A DNA stretch of 64,000 nt, taken from Mucilaginibacter terrigena (GTDB lineage: Bacteria > Bacteroidota > Bacteroidia > Sphingobacteriales > Sphingobacteriaceae). Shown in pieces: positions 52,822-60,613 of this stretch. Both the position numbers and the translations under genes were made by a program. The notes under the pieces were generated by a model. That model saw only the letters and a list, made by a program, of their open reading frames with translations, made no database searches and was not told the origin of the DNA. Position 1 is the stretch's first letter. Each line of letters begins with the position of its first letter. The stretch spans positions 62,001-126,000 of the forward strand of contig NZ_SEWG01000009.1 of the NCBI RefSeq assembly GCF_004168255.1, in the 5' to 3' direction.

Positions 52822-52864
52822 AGTGTGTAATATACGAAAATACTTTTATCTTATCAAGTTAGTG

Positions 52865-54103
52865 TTAAGCTACCTTTAACTTTTTAAGGTCCGATTTCTC
52901 GAATTTTTCCCTGGCATAATCAAGCGTTACATTCAGTCGCTTTACATCTTTTTTAGACGGGAACTCGAACATGGCATCTATCATTATAGCCTCACAGATA
53001 GAGCGTAAGCCACGCGCACCAAGTTTAAACTCCATTGCTTTATCAACAATAAAATCAAGCACCTCGGCATCAAACTCAAGCTTTACCCCTTCGTACTCAA
53101 ATAATTTTTTGTACTGTTTAAGCAGCGAGTTTTTTGGTTCGGTCAGTATATTGTGCAGCGCTTCGCGGTCAAGCGGGTTCAGGTAAGTTAAAACCGGTAA
53201 ACGGCCTATCAACTCGGGTATCAAGCCAAACGATTTCAGGTCCTGCGGGGTAATGTACTTGTACAGGTTCTTCATATCTATCTCGCTGTCGTCGCGTTTC
53301 ATTTTGTAACCAACGGTTTGGGTACGCAAGCGGTTAGCTATCTTCTTTTCGATGCTATCAAACGCGCCGCCGCAAATGAACAGGATGTTACTGGTGTTTA
53401 CGGTGATCATTTTTTGATCGGGGTGTTTACGGCCGCCTTGCGGTGGTACGTTAACCATGGTGCCTTCCAGTATTTTAAGTAAGGCCTGCTGTACGCCCTC
53501 GCCGCTAACATCGCGGGTAATGGATGCGTTATCGCTTTTGCGGGCAATTTTATCAACCTCGTCAATATAAACTATACCGCGCTCGGCGGTGTTTACATCA
53601 TAATCTGCAGATTGCAGCAAGCGGGTTAATATGCTTTCCACATCCTCGCCTACATATCCTGCCTCTGTTAATACAGTGGCATCGCAAATACAAAACGGAA
53701 CGTTCAGGATCTTGGCAAGGGTTTTGGCCAGCAAAGTTTTACCCGTACCGGTTTCGCCTACCATAATGATGTTGGATTTTTCTATCTCTACCTCGTCCTT
53801 ATCAATGCGCTGGTTTAACCTTTTGTAGTGATTGTACACAGCAACCGACAATACCTTTTTGGCATCGTCCTGGCCTATAATGTACTGATCGAGGTGGGAT
53901 TTGATCTCGGCCGGCTTTAGCATTGCCGGTACCGCCGGCGACGCTTTAACCTTACGCACCTTTAGCTCTTCTGCCAGTATCTCGTTTGCCTGGTCAACGC
54001 ATTTATCACAAATGTGCGCGTCTAACCCGGCTATCAGCATCAGGGAGTCCTGCTTACCTGCGCCACAAAACGAGCACCTGATCTCCTTGCTGTTCTTGTT
54101 CAT
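52865..54103 (-). CDS. clpX: ATP-dependent Clp protease ATP-binding subunit ClpX
   Basis: ClpX unfolds proteins and feeds them to ClpP. The 412-residue protein has an N-terminal zinc-binding domain (C10, C13, C32, C35), Walker A GETGTGKT near 118, Walker B IVYIDEVDK near 180, the GGRKHPDQ pore-2 region and the C-terminal AAA lid (ELIGRLPVLTYL). It lies 91 bp after clpP and has its own promoter, so the subunits can be made in different ratios. Confidence 0.97.
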   Translation of the reverse strand: MNKNSKEIRCSFCGAGKQDSLMLIAGLDAHICDKCVDQANEILAEELKVRKVKASPAVPAMLKPAEIKSHLDQYIIGQDDAKKVLSVAVYNHYKRLNQRIDKDEVEIEKSNIIMVGETGTGKTLLAKTLAKILNVPFCICDATVLTEAGYVGEDVESILTRLLQSADYDVNTAERGIVYIDEVDKIARKSDNASITRDVSGEGVQQALLKILEGTMVNVPPQGGRKHPDQKMITVNTSNILFICGGAFDSIEKKIANRLRTQTVGYKMKRDDSEIDMKNLYKYITPQDLKSFGLIPELIGRLPVLTYLNPLDREALHNILTEPKNSLLKQYKKLFEYEGVKLEFDAEVLDFIVDKAMEFKLGARGLRSICEAIMIDAMFEFPSKKDVKRLNVTLDYAREKFEKSDLKKLKVA

Positions 54104-54120
54104 CTCTTATAAGGTTTTAT

Positions 54121-54151
54121 CAAAAATAGTTATTTGCTTATTGATAACAAA
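54121..54151 (-). promoter_or_regulatory. Promoter of clpX
   Basis: On the minus strand TTTG (54151-54148) and TATTTTTG (54128-54121) are exactly 19 bp apart. The predicted leader before the clpX ATG is only about 10 bases. Confidence 0.75.
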
Positions 54152-54194
54152 GTATTCAACTGTTAAATGCCTGTTATACAACTCTATGCTATTT

Positions 54195-54926
54195 TTATTT
54201 ATTTGTATTTGCTTTTAAAATCTCGTCCACCATACCAAATTCTTTTGCTTCTTCGGCAATCATCCAGTGGTCGCGGTCTGATGCATCCCAAACGGTCTGG
54301 TAATCGGTACCGCTATGATCTGCAATGATCTGGTACAGCTCTTTTTTCAGTTTGGTGATCTCGTGATACGTGATCTCGATATCCGACTGCTGGCCCTGCG
54401 CACCGCCTGATGGCTGGTGTATCATCACCCTTGCATGCGGTAAGGCCGCACGCTTGCCTTTTGTGCCTGCTACCAGCAGTACCGCACCCATTGATGCCGC
54501 CATACCTGTACAAATGGTAGCTACATCATTTGAAATGAACTGCATAGTATCATATATCCCCAAGCCGGCATAAACCGAGCCACCCGGAGAGTTGATATAG
54601 ATCTGGATGTCGCGTTTACTATCTGCCGACTGCAGGAAAAGCAATTGGGCTTGTATAATGTTTGCAATATTTTCATAAATAGCATCGCCAAGGAAAATGA
54701 TTCGGTCCATCATTAAGCGACTGAACACGTCCATTGCCTGTACATTCATCTGGCGTTCTTCGAGGATGTAAGGCGTCATCCCGGTGATACCGGCACCGGT
54801 AACAATACCCGATGGGGTGCTGCTGCGATTTACGCCGCCAATAAACCTGTCTACATAGGTACTGCTGATGCGGTGGTGTTTAACAGCATATTTTCTGAAT
54901 TCGTTTTTATCTGGATTACTGTTCAT
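54195..54926 (-). CDS. clpP: ATP-dependent Clp protease proteolytic subunit ClpP
   Basis: This is the serine peptidase of the ClpXP machine. From ATG 54926 the protein has 243 residues, with Ser145 (AASMGAVL), His170 (VMIHQPSGG) and Asp219 forming the triad at the same spacings as in E. coli ClpP. The 60-residue N-terminal part before the conserved ERQMNVQAMDVFSRLM is long, as is usual in Bacteroidota. A longer frame (to 55037) is open but lacks family support. The gene lies between tig and clpX, the common bacterial order tig-clpP-clpX. Confidence 0.96.
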   Translation of the reverse strand: MNSNPDKNEFRKYAVKHHRISSTYVDRFIGGVNRSSTPSGIVTGAGITGMTPYILEERQMNVQAMDVFSRLMMDRIIFLGDAIYENIANIIQAQLLFLQSADSKRDIQIYINSPGGSVYAGLGIYDTMQFISNDVATICTGMAASMGAVLLVAGTKGKRAALPHARVMIHQPSGGAQGQQSDIEITYHEITKLKKELYQIIADHSGTDYQTVWDASDRDHWMIAEEAKEFGMVDEILKANTNK

Positions 54927-55040
54927 GTGTATGTATTTTATGTGTTGTGGTGCGGGCCGTTGCCCGCGATAAATATAGTTTTTAGTTGAATAGATTTTGT
55001 AGTATTTAGTTTGGTGAAAGTAAAAAAAAGTAGCCACAAC

Positions 55041-55113
55041 GAACCCTCTCCGAAGGAGAGGGTTCTACCTTGCATTTTAAGTCTCCCCTATCGGGGGAGA
55101 TTTAGAGGGGGCG
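55041..55113. repeat. CCTCTCC / CTCCCC hairpin repeats between tig and clpP
   Basis: A perfect hairpin GAACCCTCTCC-GAA-GGAGAGGGTTC (55041-55065) is followed by a second, TCTCCCC-TATCG-GGGGAGA (55082-55100), and TTTAGAGGGGGC. The words match those found around hisF (17268-17370) and at 63218-63307. Confidence 0.85.
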
Positions 55114-55124
55114 GTTAATAACAC

Positions 55125-55154
55125 AAAAGCATCTGCTTTAAGGCAAATGCTTTT
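55125..55154 (-). terminator. Possible terminator of tig
   Basis: On the minus strand AAAAGCATTTGC pairs with GCAGATGCTTTT, 28 bp past the tig stop codon. The following T tract is only TTTTG. Confidence 0.55.
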
Positions 55155-55181
55155 GGTGAATATGATATTGAACTATCCTGC

Positions 55182-56531
55182 TTATGCGGTAAGCTTGTTA
55201 AAATCAGAGAACAGGATCTCTTTTTTATCAAGCGTAATAGCACTCTTAATGTAATCAAATACCTTAAGTGCTTTTACCTGTTCAAATACTTTATTAGCAT
55301 TCTCTTTGTTTTGCAGGTATTGTACCGTGTACTGGCCCAGCTGTTCTTCGCTTAAAGCCTGCGGGCTATACATGCGGAACTGCTGCTCTAAACTGCCTTT
55401 TGCAAACTCAAACACCTCTTCGTATTTAATATCGATGTTGTTATCCTTCATCAATTTATTTTCGATAAGTGTCCATTTTAGGTTTTTTGCAAAATCGTTG
55501 TAACCGCCTTCCAGCTCTTCCTCGGTCAGTTTCTCGTTTGTAACTTTTAACCAGCGTTTTAAAAATGTGTCAGGCAAATCAAACTTTACTTTATCAATAC
55601 TGTAATTGTAAATTTCGTCCTGCAGTTTGCGATCGGCATCCTGGGTCATCATCATTTCTAACTCTTCGGTAATTTTAGCACGGAAACCGGCCTCGTCGGT
55701 AACTACACCTTCACCAAATAATTTATCAAAGAACTCCTGGTTCAAATCGCCTTCTTCTAAACGGTTCACATTTTTAACCGTTAGTTTAAAGTTCGATCTT
55801 AAGTCAGCTGCTTCATCTTCTTCAATTTTTAATAAGCCTGCAACCTTGGCTGCATCATCATTAAAAGCCGCGTTGATGTCAAATACCAGTTCGTCGCCTT
55901 TTTTCAAACCTATCAGAGATTTTTTGATTTTCTCGTTCTTGACCTGGTCCAAACGTACCGATGTGATATTGTTTATTCCACCCTCAAAAACAGAACCATC
56001 CGGCGAAAGCTGCGCTAATTCGGCATAAAGTACATCATCATCTGCCGATACGTCAGGGTTTGTCATTTTTCCATAGCTGCGGCGGATATTTTTGATCCGC
56101 GATTCTAAAGTTTCGTCATCAACTTTTATCACATATTGGGTAAGCTTATCTTTTGATGAAAAATCGATATCAAACTCAGGTGCCAAGCCAACTTCATAGT
56201 TAAACTCAAAATTATCGGCAAAATCCCAGTTGTATTCTTTTTTATCGTCAACTTTAGGTAAAGGCTGGCCTAATACTTCAAGTTTCTCTTCGTCTAAATA
56301 TTTATTTAATGTATCAGACAGCATGTTGTTGATCTCGTCAACCAAAATGCTTTTACCGTACATTTTTTTGATATGCCCTACCGGAACCATACCGGGGCGA
56401 AACCCTGGTAATTTTGCTTTTTTTGCATGGTCCTTCATTGCTTTTTCAACCCTTGGCTGGTAATCTTCGGGGTTAATGCTGATCTTAACAACTGTATTCA
56501 GGTTATCAATTTTTTCCTGTGATATATTCAT
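55182..56531 (-). CDS. tig: Trigger factor
   Basis: Trigger factor is the ribosome-bound chaperone that meets nascent chains. The 449-residue protein has the ribosome-binding N-terminal domain with the loop KKAKLPGFRPGMVPVGHIKKMYG (G-F-R-x-G-x-x-P signature at about 41-48), a middle domain and a long helical C-terminal domain. The peptidyl-prolyl isomerase domain is reduced compared with E. coli, as is common in Bacteroidota. It precedes clpP on the minus strand. Confidence 0.95.
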   Translation of the reverse strand: MNISQEKIDNLNTVVKISINPEDYQPRVEKAMKDHAKKAKLPGFRPGMVPVGHIKKMYGKSILVDEINNMLSDTLNKYLDEEKLEVLGQPLPKVDDKKEYNWDFADNFEFNYEVGLAPEFDIDFSSKDKLTQYVIKVDDETLESRIKNIRRSYGKMTNPDVSADDDVLYAELAQLSPDGSVFEGGINNITSVRLDQVKNEKIKKSLIGLKKGDELVFDINAAFNDDAAKVAGLLKIEEDEAADLRSNFKLTVKNVNRLEEGDLNQEFFDKLFGEGVVTDEAGFRAKITEELEMMMTQDADRKLQDEIYNYSIDKVKFDLPDTFLKRWLKVTNEKLTEEELEGGYNDFAKNLKWTLIENKLMKDNNIDIKYEEVFEFAKGSLEQQFRMYSPQALSEEQLGQYTVQYLQNKENANKVFEQVKALKVFDYIKSAITLDKKEILFSDFNKLTA

Positions 56532-56598
56532 CTTTTTTACCGGGTATTAATTTAATCCTTTGAGATATAGCCATAGCGGCTATACAAAATTCGAGGCG

Positions 56599-56606
56599 CA
56601 AAAGTA
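56599..56606 (-). promoter_or_regulatory. Bacteroidota -7-like box for tig
   Basis: On the minus strand TACTTTTG matches TAnnTTTG about 68 bp before the tig ATG. An upstream TTTG at 19 bp was not found. Confidence 0.4.
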
Positions 56607-56611
56607 TGAAT

Positions 56612-57613
56612 TTATTTTGAATTTATTGGCTGCGCGGCGTTAACCTGAAATTTATTAACGCTGTTTTTTACCGGTTTAACAGTTTTTAAATACGCGTATA
56701 TAGCACCCAGGTCGGTTTGGCTCATGCCGCCGTATTTCCACCAGGGCATAATGGTTTGAAACTGCCCCGGTTTAACCGCTGCAGGTTTTGCCGTGCCGTT
56801 TGCATACTGCGCAAAACGGGCAATAAACTGCTCTTTGCTCCAGCTGCCTATACCTGTTTCCTTATCAGGTGTGATATTAGCTGAGCGAAGGGTAGCGCCG
56901 TTGCCAAGGCCATATTCGTTACTGCCCGCAAGGTCCATACCAGGTACCGGGGTCCCCTTATCTGCCTTGGTGTGGCATTCGCGGCAGGCTGCAGCCTGTA
57001 CCAGATATGCGCCGTAGGCAAGCGTGTCTTTTTCATTCGGCCTTTTACCCGGTTCGGCTTTTTTAGGCATGGTGTTTACCAGTAGGTTAAGCGGAAAATC
57101 GAGCTTACGCTTAGGGTAAGTACTTTCGCGCGGCTGCAGTGTACGTATGTAAGCAATTATATCATAAACATCTTCCGGGTCCATTTTTGAATACGACTGC
57201 CATGGCATAATTGGGAATATAGCCGAACCATCTTTTTTAACACCTGCAGTTATGGCGCGGTAAAGTTCGCCGTCGGTCCAGTTTTTTAAATTAGAGGGTG
57301 TAATATTAGGCACATAAACTTCGCCGGGGAAGCCAATGCGCCCGTCAAATTTTTCGCCGCCTGCCCCAAGCACAGCGCTATCTATGGGCGCTGCAAACAC
57401 ATTCCATTTACGGGTGCTGTGGCAATCAACACAAACGGTTACGTGGTTGGCCAGGTATTTACCACGGGCAATACGCTGCGGGGTTACATCAACTTTAATG
57501 TTTTGGGGTTCGCCAACATTTGGCAGGGCAAGGGTTACGTAAGATATAGCTGCAACTATAATTAGCGCTATACAGATGGCGATATACGCCGCCCCTTTCT
57601 TAAATTTTTTCAT
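56612..57613 (-). CDS. Membrane-anchored diheme cytochrome c
   Basis: The 333-residue protein has one N-terminal membrane segment (about 9-31) and two class I cytochrome c domains. Heme motifs are C61-V-D-C64-H65 and C210-R-E-C213-H214. Likely axial methionines are in IFPIMPWQSYSKM and TIMPWWKYGGM, each near the end of its domain. It should sit on the periplasmic face and carry electrons, perhaps to an oxidase or from a dehydrogenase; no redox partner is encoded nearby. Confidence 0.9.
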   Translation of the reverse strand: MKKFKKGAAYIAICIALIIVAAISYVTLALPNVGEPQNIKVDVTPQRIARGKYLANHVTVCVDCHSTRKWNVFAAPIDSAVLGAGGEKFDGRIGFPGEVYVPNITPSNLKNWTDGELYRAITAGVKKDGSAIFPIMPWQSYSKMDPEDVYDIIAYIRTLQPRESTYPKRKLDFPLNLLVNTMPKKAEPGKRPNEKDTLAYGAYLVQAAACRECHTKADKGTPVPGMDLAGSNEYGLGNGATLRSANITPDKETGIGSWSKEQFIARFAQYANGTAKPAAVKPGQFQTIMPWWKYGGMSQTDLGAIYAYLKTVKPVKNSVNKFQVNAAQPINSK

Positions 57614-57702
57614 ACAAGGTTAGGTAATAAATTATATTATTAAAGCAACAATGACGGCTTTTGGCCGCCATGTGTTACATTATCCGTTAAAAAAATCAGT
57701 CA

Positions 57703-58428
57703 TCAATCTAACTTTTTGATAGACGAAGCGCCCGACTGATCGTTGTTTACCTTACCGGGGTTACCACGGTACGAAATATCCGACGAGCCGCTGGTGTGTA
57801 CATCCAGTTCGTTCAGTACGTTAATTTTACACTCGCTTGCGCCCGAAGTGCTTATTTTGTATTTGCCTACCACAAAATCAAGCGCCTCTACCTTGCCCGA
57901 GCCGCTCATGTCAACATCATGCGATGCTGCCTGCCCTTTTAAATATATTTCGCTGGAGCCGCTGGCATCTGTACGAACATTAGCCGCGTTCAGGTCCATA
58001 TCTATTTTTGTAGAACCTGATAGATCGATGTTAAGGTCTTTGGTGTTTAAACGCCCGTTTGAGGCAATCTCTACCGCGCCCGAAGCGCCTATCCTGTCAA
58101 GGTTTTTTACACCTATTATTATTGTAGTTTCGCCGCTGCCGCAAACATTACGGCGGTTATGCACGCGCAGGGTGCCACCTTCAACAGTGGTTTCGATATA
58201 TTTTAAAAGGTTATCATCGGTAGTGATGGTTATAGATTGCGAGCTATCCTGTTTAAGGGTAACCTTGTACCCGCCAGAGAGGTCTACTTTGGTAAAATCT
58301 ACCATTTTACGGGCCTCGGTTTTAACATTGCCGTTACCCTTAACACACCTGAAACGCCTGCACGACGAGAAAAGCGTAATTGATACGGCTGCTACCAGTA
58401 ATAATATTTTAAAATTAGAATTTTTCAT
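57703..58428 (-). CDS. Lipoprotein with GIN (DUF2807) domain
   Basis: From ATG 58428 the 241-residue protein has a lipoprotein signal (MKNSNFKILLLVAAVSITLF, lipobox LFSSC), so it should be anchored in an outer leaflet. The rest is a DUF2807/GIN beta-solenoid: DFTKVDLSGGYKVTLKQ, IEIASNGRLNTKDLNIDLSG-type turns, and repeated SGSS/SGAS motifs at the turns. Such domains are proposed adhesin heads, but function is unproven. It is the last of three minus-strand GIN genes and has its own weak ECF-like promoter. Confidence 0.85.
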   Translation of the reverse strand: MKNSNFKILLLVAAVSITLFSSCRRFRCVKGNGNVKTEARKMVDFTKVDLSGGYKVTLKQDSSQSITITTDDNLLKYIETTVEGGTLRVHNRRNVCGSGETTIIIGVKNLDRIGASGAVEIASNGRLNTKDLNIDLSGSTKIDMDLNAANVRTDASGSSEIYLKGQAASHDVDMSGSGKVEALDFVVGKYKISTSGASECKINVLNELDVHTSGSSDISYRGNPGKVNNDQSGASSIKKLD

Positions 58429-58451
58429 GATGATTGGTTTTAGTTGTTTGG

Positions 58452-58477
58452 GACGTTTATTGTTAATATGAAGTAAC
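58452..58477 (-). promoter_or_regulatory. Weak ECF-sigma-like promoter of the GIN lipoprotein gene
   Basis: On the minus strand GTTAC (58477-58473) is followed after 17 bp by CGTC (58455-58452), 23 bp before the ATG. It resembles the stronger GTAAC-N16-CGTC pairs before the two other GIN genes. Confidence 0.4.
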
Positions 58478-58486
58478 ACTAAAAAT

Positions 58487-58518
58487 AAAAAAAGCCATTA
58501 TATGTAACGGCTTTTTTT
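58487..58518 (-). terminator. Terminator after the first short GIN gene
   Basis: AAAAAAAGCC pairs with GGCTTTTTTT around a 12-base loop. The T tract on either strand means it could act in both directions; it lies 25 bp after the minus-strand stop. Confidence 0.8.
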
Positions 58519-58543
58519 ACGTGGCTTCTTTTTAAGCTTTAGC

Positions 58544-59143
58544 TTATAAGCCTGCTATTTCGCTTGGTTTTGCTTTAGCGGTTATTTGCTTTTTTGAAGC
58601 AGATACGGCTACAAAATTTGTATGGCTTACATTTTCGGGCTGTACGTAGTTTAAGTTATAGTCGTTTACGTTGCCGCTTAAGTTTGCCTTAGCATTGTCG
58701 TTTACATTTATAGTTGCTTTATAACCTTCTAAGTTTAGCACTGCTGTCGCGGTGTTGTATAAGTTAACTTCCAGGTCAAGGGTTGATAAGGTACCGAATG
58801 ATTTTACCTCGGCATTATCATAAGCGGTGATCGCCTGCAAATCGGCAGTTGTTACCCAAACCACTAATTTTTCGTTTTTGTATGATGATATGCGCAACAC
58901 ACCGTTCCGGCTTTGTACCAAAGCGCTTTCTGCGTAATATTTGTTGTAAACTTTCACCTGGTCGGTAGCGCCGTCAGATACATAAAGCTCAACATTTCCG
59001 TGGATCTCGATCTTGTTGATCCTACTGATATTTTTTAATACTGTACTTACTTCTTCGTTGTTATTATTATTTGCGTAAGTGTTTGTTGTGGTTACCACTG
59101 CCATAATCATTACGGCTGCCATGGTTAAGATTGTTGTTTTCAT
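58544..59143 (-). CDS. Secreted GIN-domain (DUF2807) protein, paralogue A
   Basis: The 199-residue protein starts with a signal peptide (MKTTILTMAAVMIMAVVTTT, cut near TYA). The mature part is a short GIN-type beta-helix (INKIEIHGNVELYVSDG, LRISSYKNEKLVVWVT, a run of N-x-A/T-x-x-L strands). It is a clear tandem paralogue of the gene at 59778-60383, sharing HGNVELYVSDGA, VKVYNKYYAE and LVVWVT. Both carry matching promoter blocks. The product is probably periplasmic or surface-exposed; function is unknown. Confidence 0.8.
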   Translation of the reverse strand: MKTTILTMAAVMIMAVVTTTNTYANNNNNEEVSTVLKNISRINKIEIHGNVELYVSDGATDQVKVYNKYYAESALVQSRNGVLRISSYKNEKLVVWVTTADLQAITAYDNAEVKSFGTLSTLDLEVNLYNTATAVLNLEGYKATINVNDNAKANLSGNVNDYNLNYVQPENVSHTNFVAVSASKKQITAKAKPSEIAGL

Positions 59144-59200
59144 TTTATTAATATTTTGATTATGAATACTATAAGTTGTGTTATGTTATTAAATACATAG

Positions 59201-59230
59201 ATATGACGAACCACACGCAGAAACGTTACA
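59201..59230 (-). promoter_or_regulatory. ECF-sigma-like promoter of GIN paralogue A
   Basis: On the minus strand TGTAACGTTTC (59230-59220) is followed by CGTCATAT (59208-59201), with 16 bp between the GTAAC core and CGTC. The block is conserved at 60441-60470 upstream of paralogue B. The core spacing fits ECF sigma factor promoters of the GTAAC/CGTC class. Confidence 0.6.
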
Positions 59231-59329
59231 GCCAATTAGTGTATATTAGACACAGTGCGGGTTTATCTCGGTGAATGGCAGAAAACGGGCGGTGAAATGG
59301 GAAGCTTTTGTACAATCATCCCCCGCCCT

Positions 59330-59681
59330 TGTCATGCTGGGCGGTAGCGAAGCATCTATTCCCAAATAGGCTATCCGCCATGCATCCGGGCTTTGCATTT
59401 ACATGTTCTAAAAGTTGTTGGTGACAACATCAACAACGACGAAAGGCTAAGGGGAAAGCATTGCCTGTCGGTTGACTCACCCCCGGCCCACTCTCTGCTG
59501 CGCAAAGAAGAGGTGCATAGTTTCCCGCCCTTGTTGGTGTTGTCACCAACAAGCTGCTATGCACCCGTGTTTTGCGTTTAGCCGTCCTAAATGTTGTTGG
59601 TGACAACAACGGCAAAAGGGATTAAACCAATAACAGTGATGCAAAGGCGAATAGATCCTTCGCTATCGCTAAGGATGACAA
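59330..59681. repeat. Long composite palindromic repeat, GTCATGCTG family, copy 2
   Basis: The outer arms TGTCATGCTGGGCGGTAGCG... (59330-59361) and ...CGCTATCGCTAAGGATGACA (59649-59681) enclose about 290 bp. Inside are three copies of a second palindrome with core TTGTTGGTGACAACA: 59414-59429, the inverted hairpin TTGTTGGTG-TTGT-CACCAACAA at 59531-59552, and 59593-59608. I see no gene inside; frames of about 60 codons lack any protein feature. The whole stretch 59144-59777 is gene-free. Confidence 0.75.
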
Positions 59682-59711
59682 CCGGATTAACGGTTTCAAA
59701 ATTGCGTAAAC

Positions 59712-59743
59712 AAAAAAAGCCACCGCGCTTGGCGATGGCTTTC
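59712..59743 (-). terminator. Terminator after GIN paralogue B
   Basis: On the minus strand AAAGCCATCGC pairs with GCGGTGGCTTT and is followed by a T tract, 35 bp past the stop codon. Confidence 0.75.
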
Positions 59744-59777
59744 AGAAATATATGTTGAACTTTTGCAAAAGTAGTGC

Positions 59778-60383
59778 TTACAGGATGGCTAATTCTGATG
59801 GTTCAGATTTAACCGGTGTACTGGTGGTTTTGCTGCCTGTTACGGCTACCAGGTTGGTGTGGTTAACTGTTGCAGATTGGTCTTGTTTTAAAACGTAGTC
59901 GTTTACACTACCGCTGATGTTTGCTTTAGCACGGTCGTTTACAATAATACTTGCTTTGTAGGCATCCAGGTTCAGGTCGGCAGATGCGTTGTTGTTTAAA
60001 GTAACTTCCAGATCCAGTTTTTCAAGGCTGCCGAATGATTTAACCTGCGAGTTATCATTTACGATGATCGATTGCAGATCGTTCGCTGTTACCCAAACCA
60101 CTAATTTTTTATCGGTGTATGATGTTATACGCAACACACCGTTTTGGCTTTGTACAAGCGCATTTTCGGCGTAGTACTTGTTGTAAACTTTTACTTGGTC
60201 GGCAGCGCCATCAGATACGTAAAGTTCAACATTTCCGTGAACTTCTATTTTGTTGATCTTGCTAACGTTTGTTAAAGTAGTGCTGGTTTCTTCGTTATTA
60301 TTTTTAACAGCTGCATTGGCTGATGTTAATGTACCTAATGCTAATGTGAAGATGGTTGCTATGGTTAAAATTTGAGTTTTCAT
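59778..60383 (-). CDS. Secreted GIN-domain (DUF2807) protein, paralogue B
   Basis: The 201-residue protein has a signal peptide (MKTQILTIATIFTLALGTLT, cut near SANA) and a short GIN-type beta-helix. It matches paralogue A along its length (INKIEVHGNVELYVSDGAAD, VKVYNKYYAENAL, NISGSVNDYVL), so the pair arose by tandem duplication including the promoter. A 634-bp repeat-filled gap now separates them. It has its own terminator. Function is unknown; export to the envelope is likely. Confidence 0.8.
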   Translation of the reverse strand: MKTQILTIATIFTLALGTLTSANAAVKNNNEETSTTLTNVSKINKIEVHGNVELYVSDGAADQVKVYNKYYAENALVQSQNGVLRITSYTDKKLVVWVTANDLQSIIVNDNSQVKSFGSLEKLDLEVTLNNNASADLNLDAYKASIIVNDRAKANISGSVNDYVLKQDQSATVNHTNLVAVTGSKTTSTPVKSEPSELAIL

Positions 60384-60440
60384 TTTATTATTATTTTGAT
60401 TGTGAGTGCTTTTAATGTTTTCTTGTTTTTAAATACATCC

Positions 60441-60470
60441 ATATGACGCCCCCATTTATGAAACGTTACA
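60441..60470 (-). promoter_or_regulatory. ECF-sigma-like promoter of GIN paralogue B
   Basis: On the minus strand TGTAACGTTTC (60470-60460) and CGTCATAT (60448-60441) have the same spacing as at paralogue A. Flanking bases (GGCTGTAACGTTTC, ATGTATTTAA) are also shared. Confidence 0.6.
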
Positions 60471-60613
60471 GCCAAATTGGGTGTATTAGATGTACAGCCT
60501 GTTTATGTCGGTAAACGGCCTGTTTGTGACGGTGAAATGGCAAAGTTCTTTTTAAACGGGATGTAACGGGGATGTTTAACAACTTATAAAAAGTCGTCAG
60601 TTTTTAATTTTCC

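Noticed and set aside
54927..55037. An N-terminal extension of ClpP by 37 residues
   Set aside because: The extension is rich in Tyr and Lys, has no family support, and the ATG at 54926 fits ClpP length.
57743..58471. A 242-codon plus-strand frame opposite the GIN lipoprotein gene
   Set aside because: The minus-strand gene has a lipoprotein signal and GIN repeats; the plus frame has neither.
59414..59608. Three similar palindromes considered as a CRISPR array
   Set aside because: Spacing is irregular, one copy is inverted, only three exist and no cas gene is present.
59393..59615. Short frames on both strands inside the composite repeat
   Set aside because: They lie within palindromic repeat sequence and overlap each other in opposite directions.
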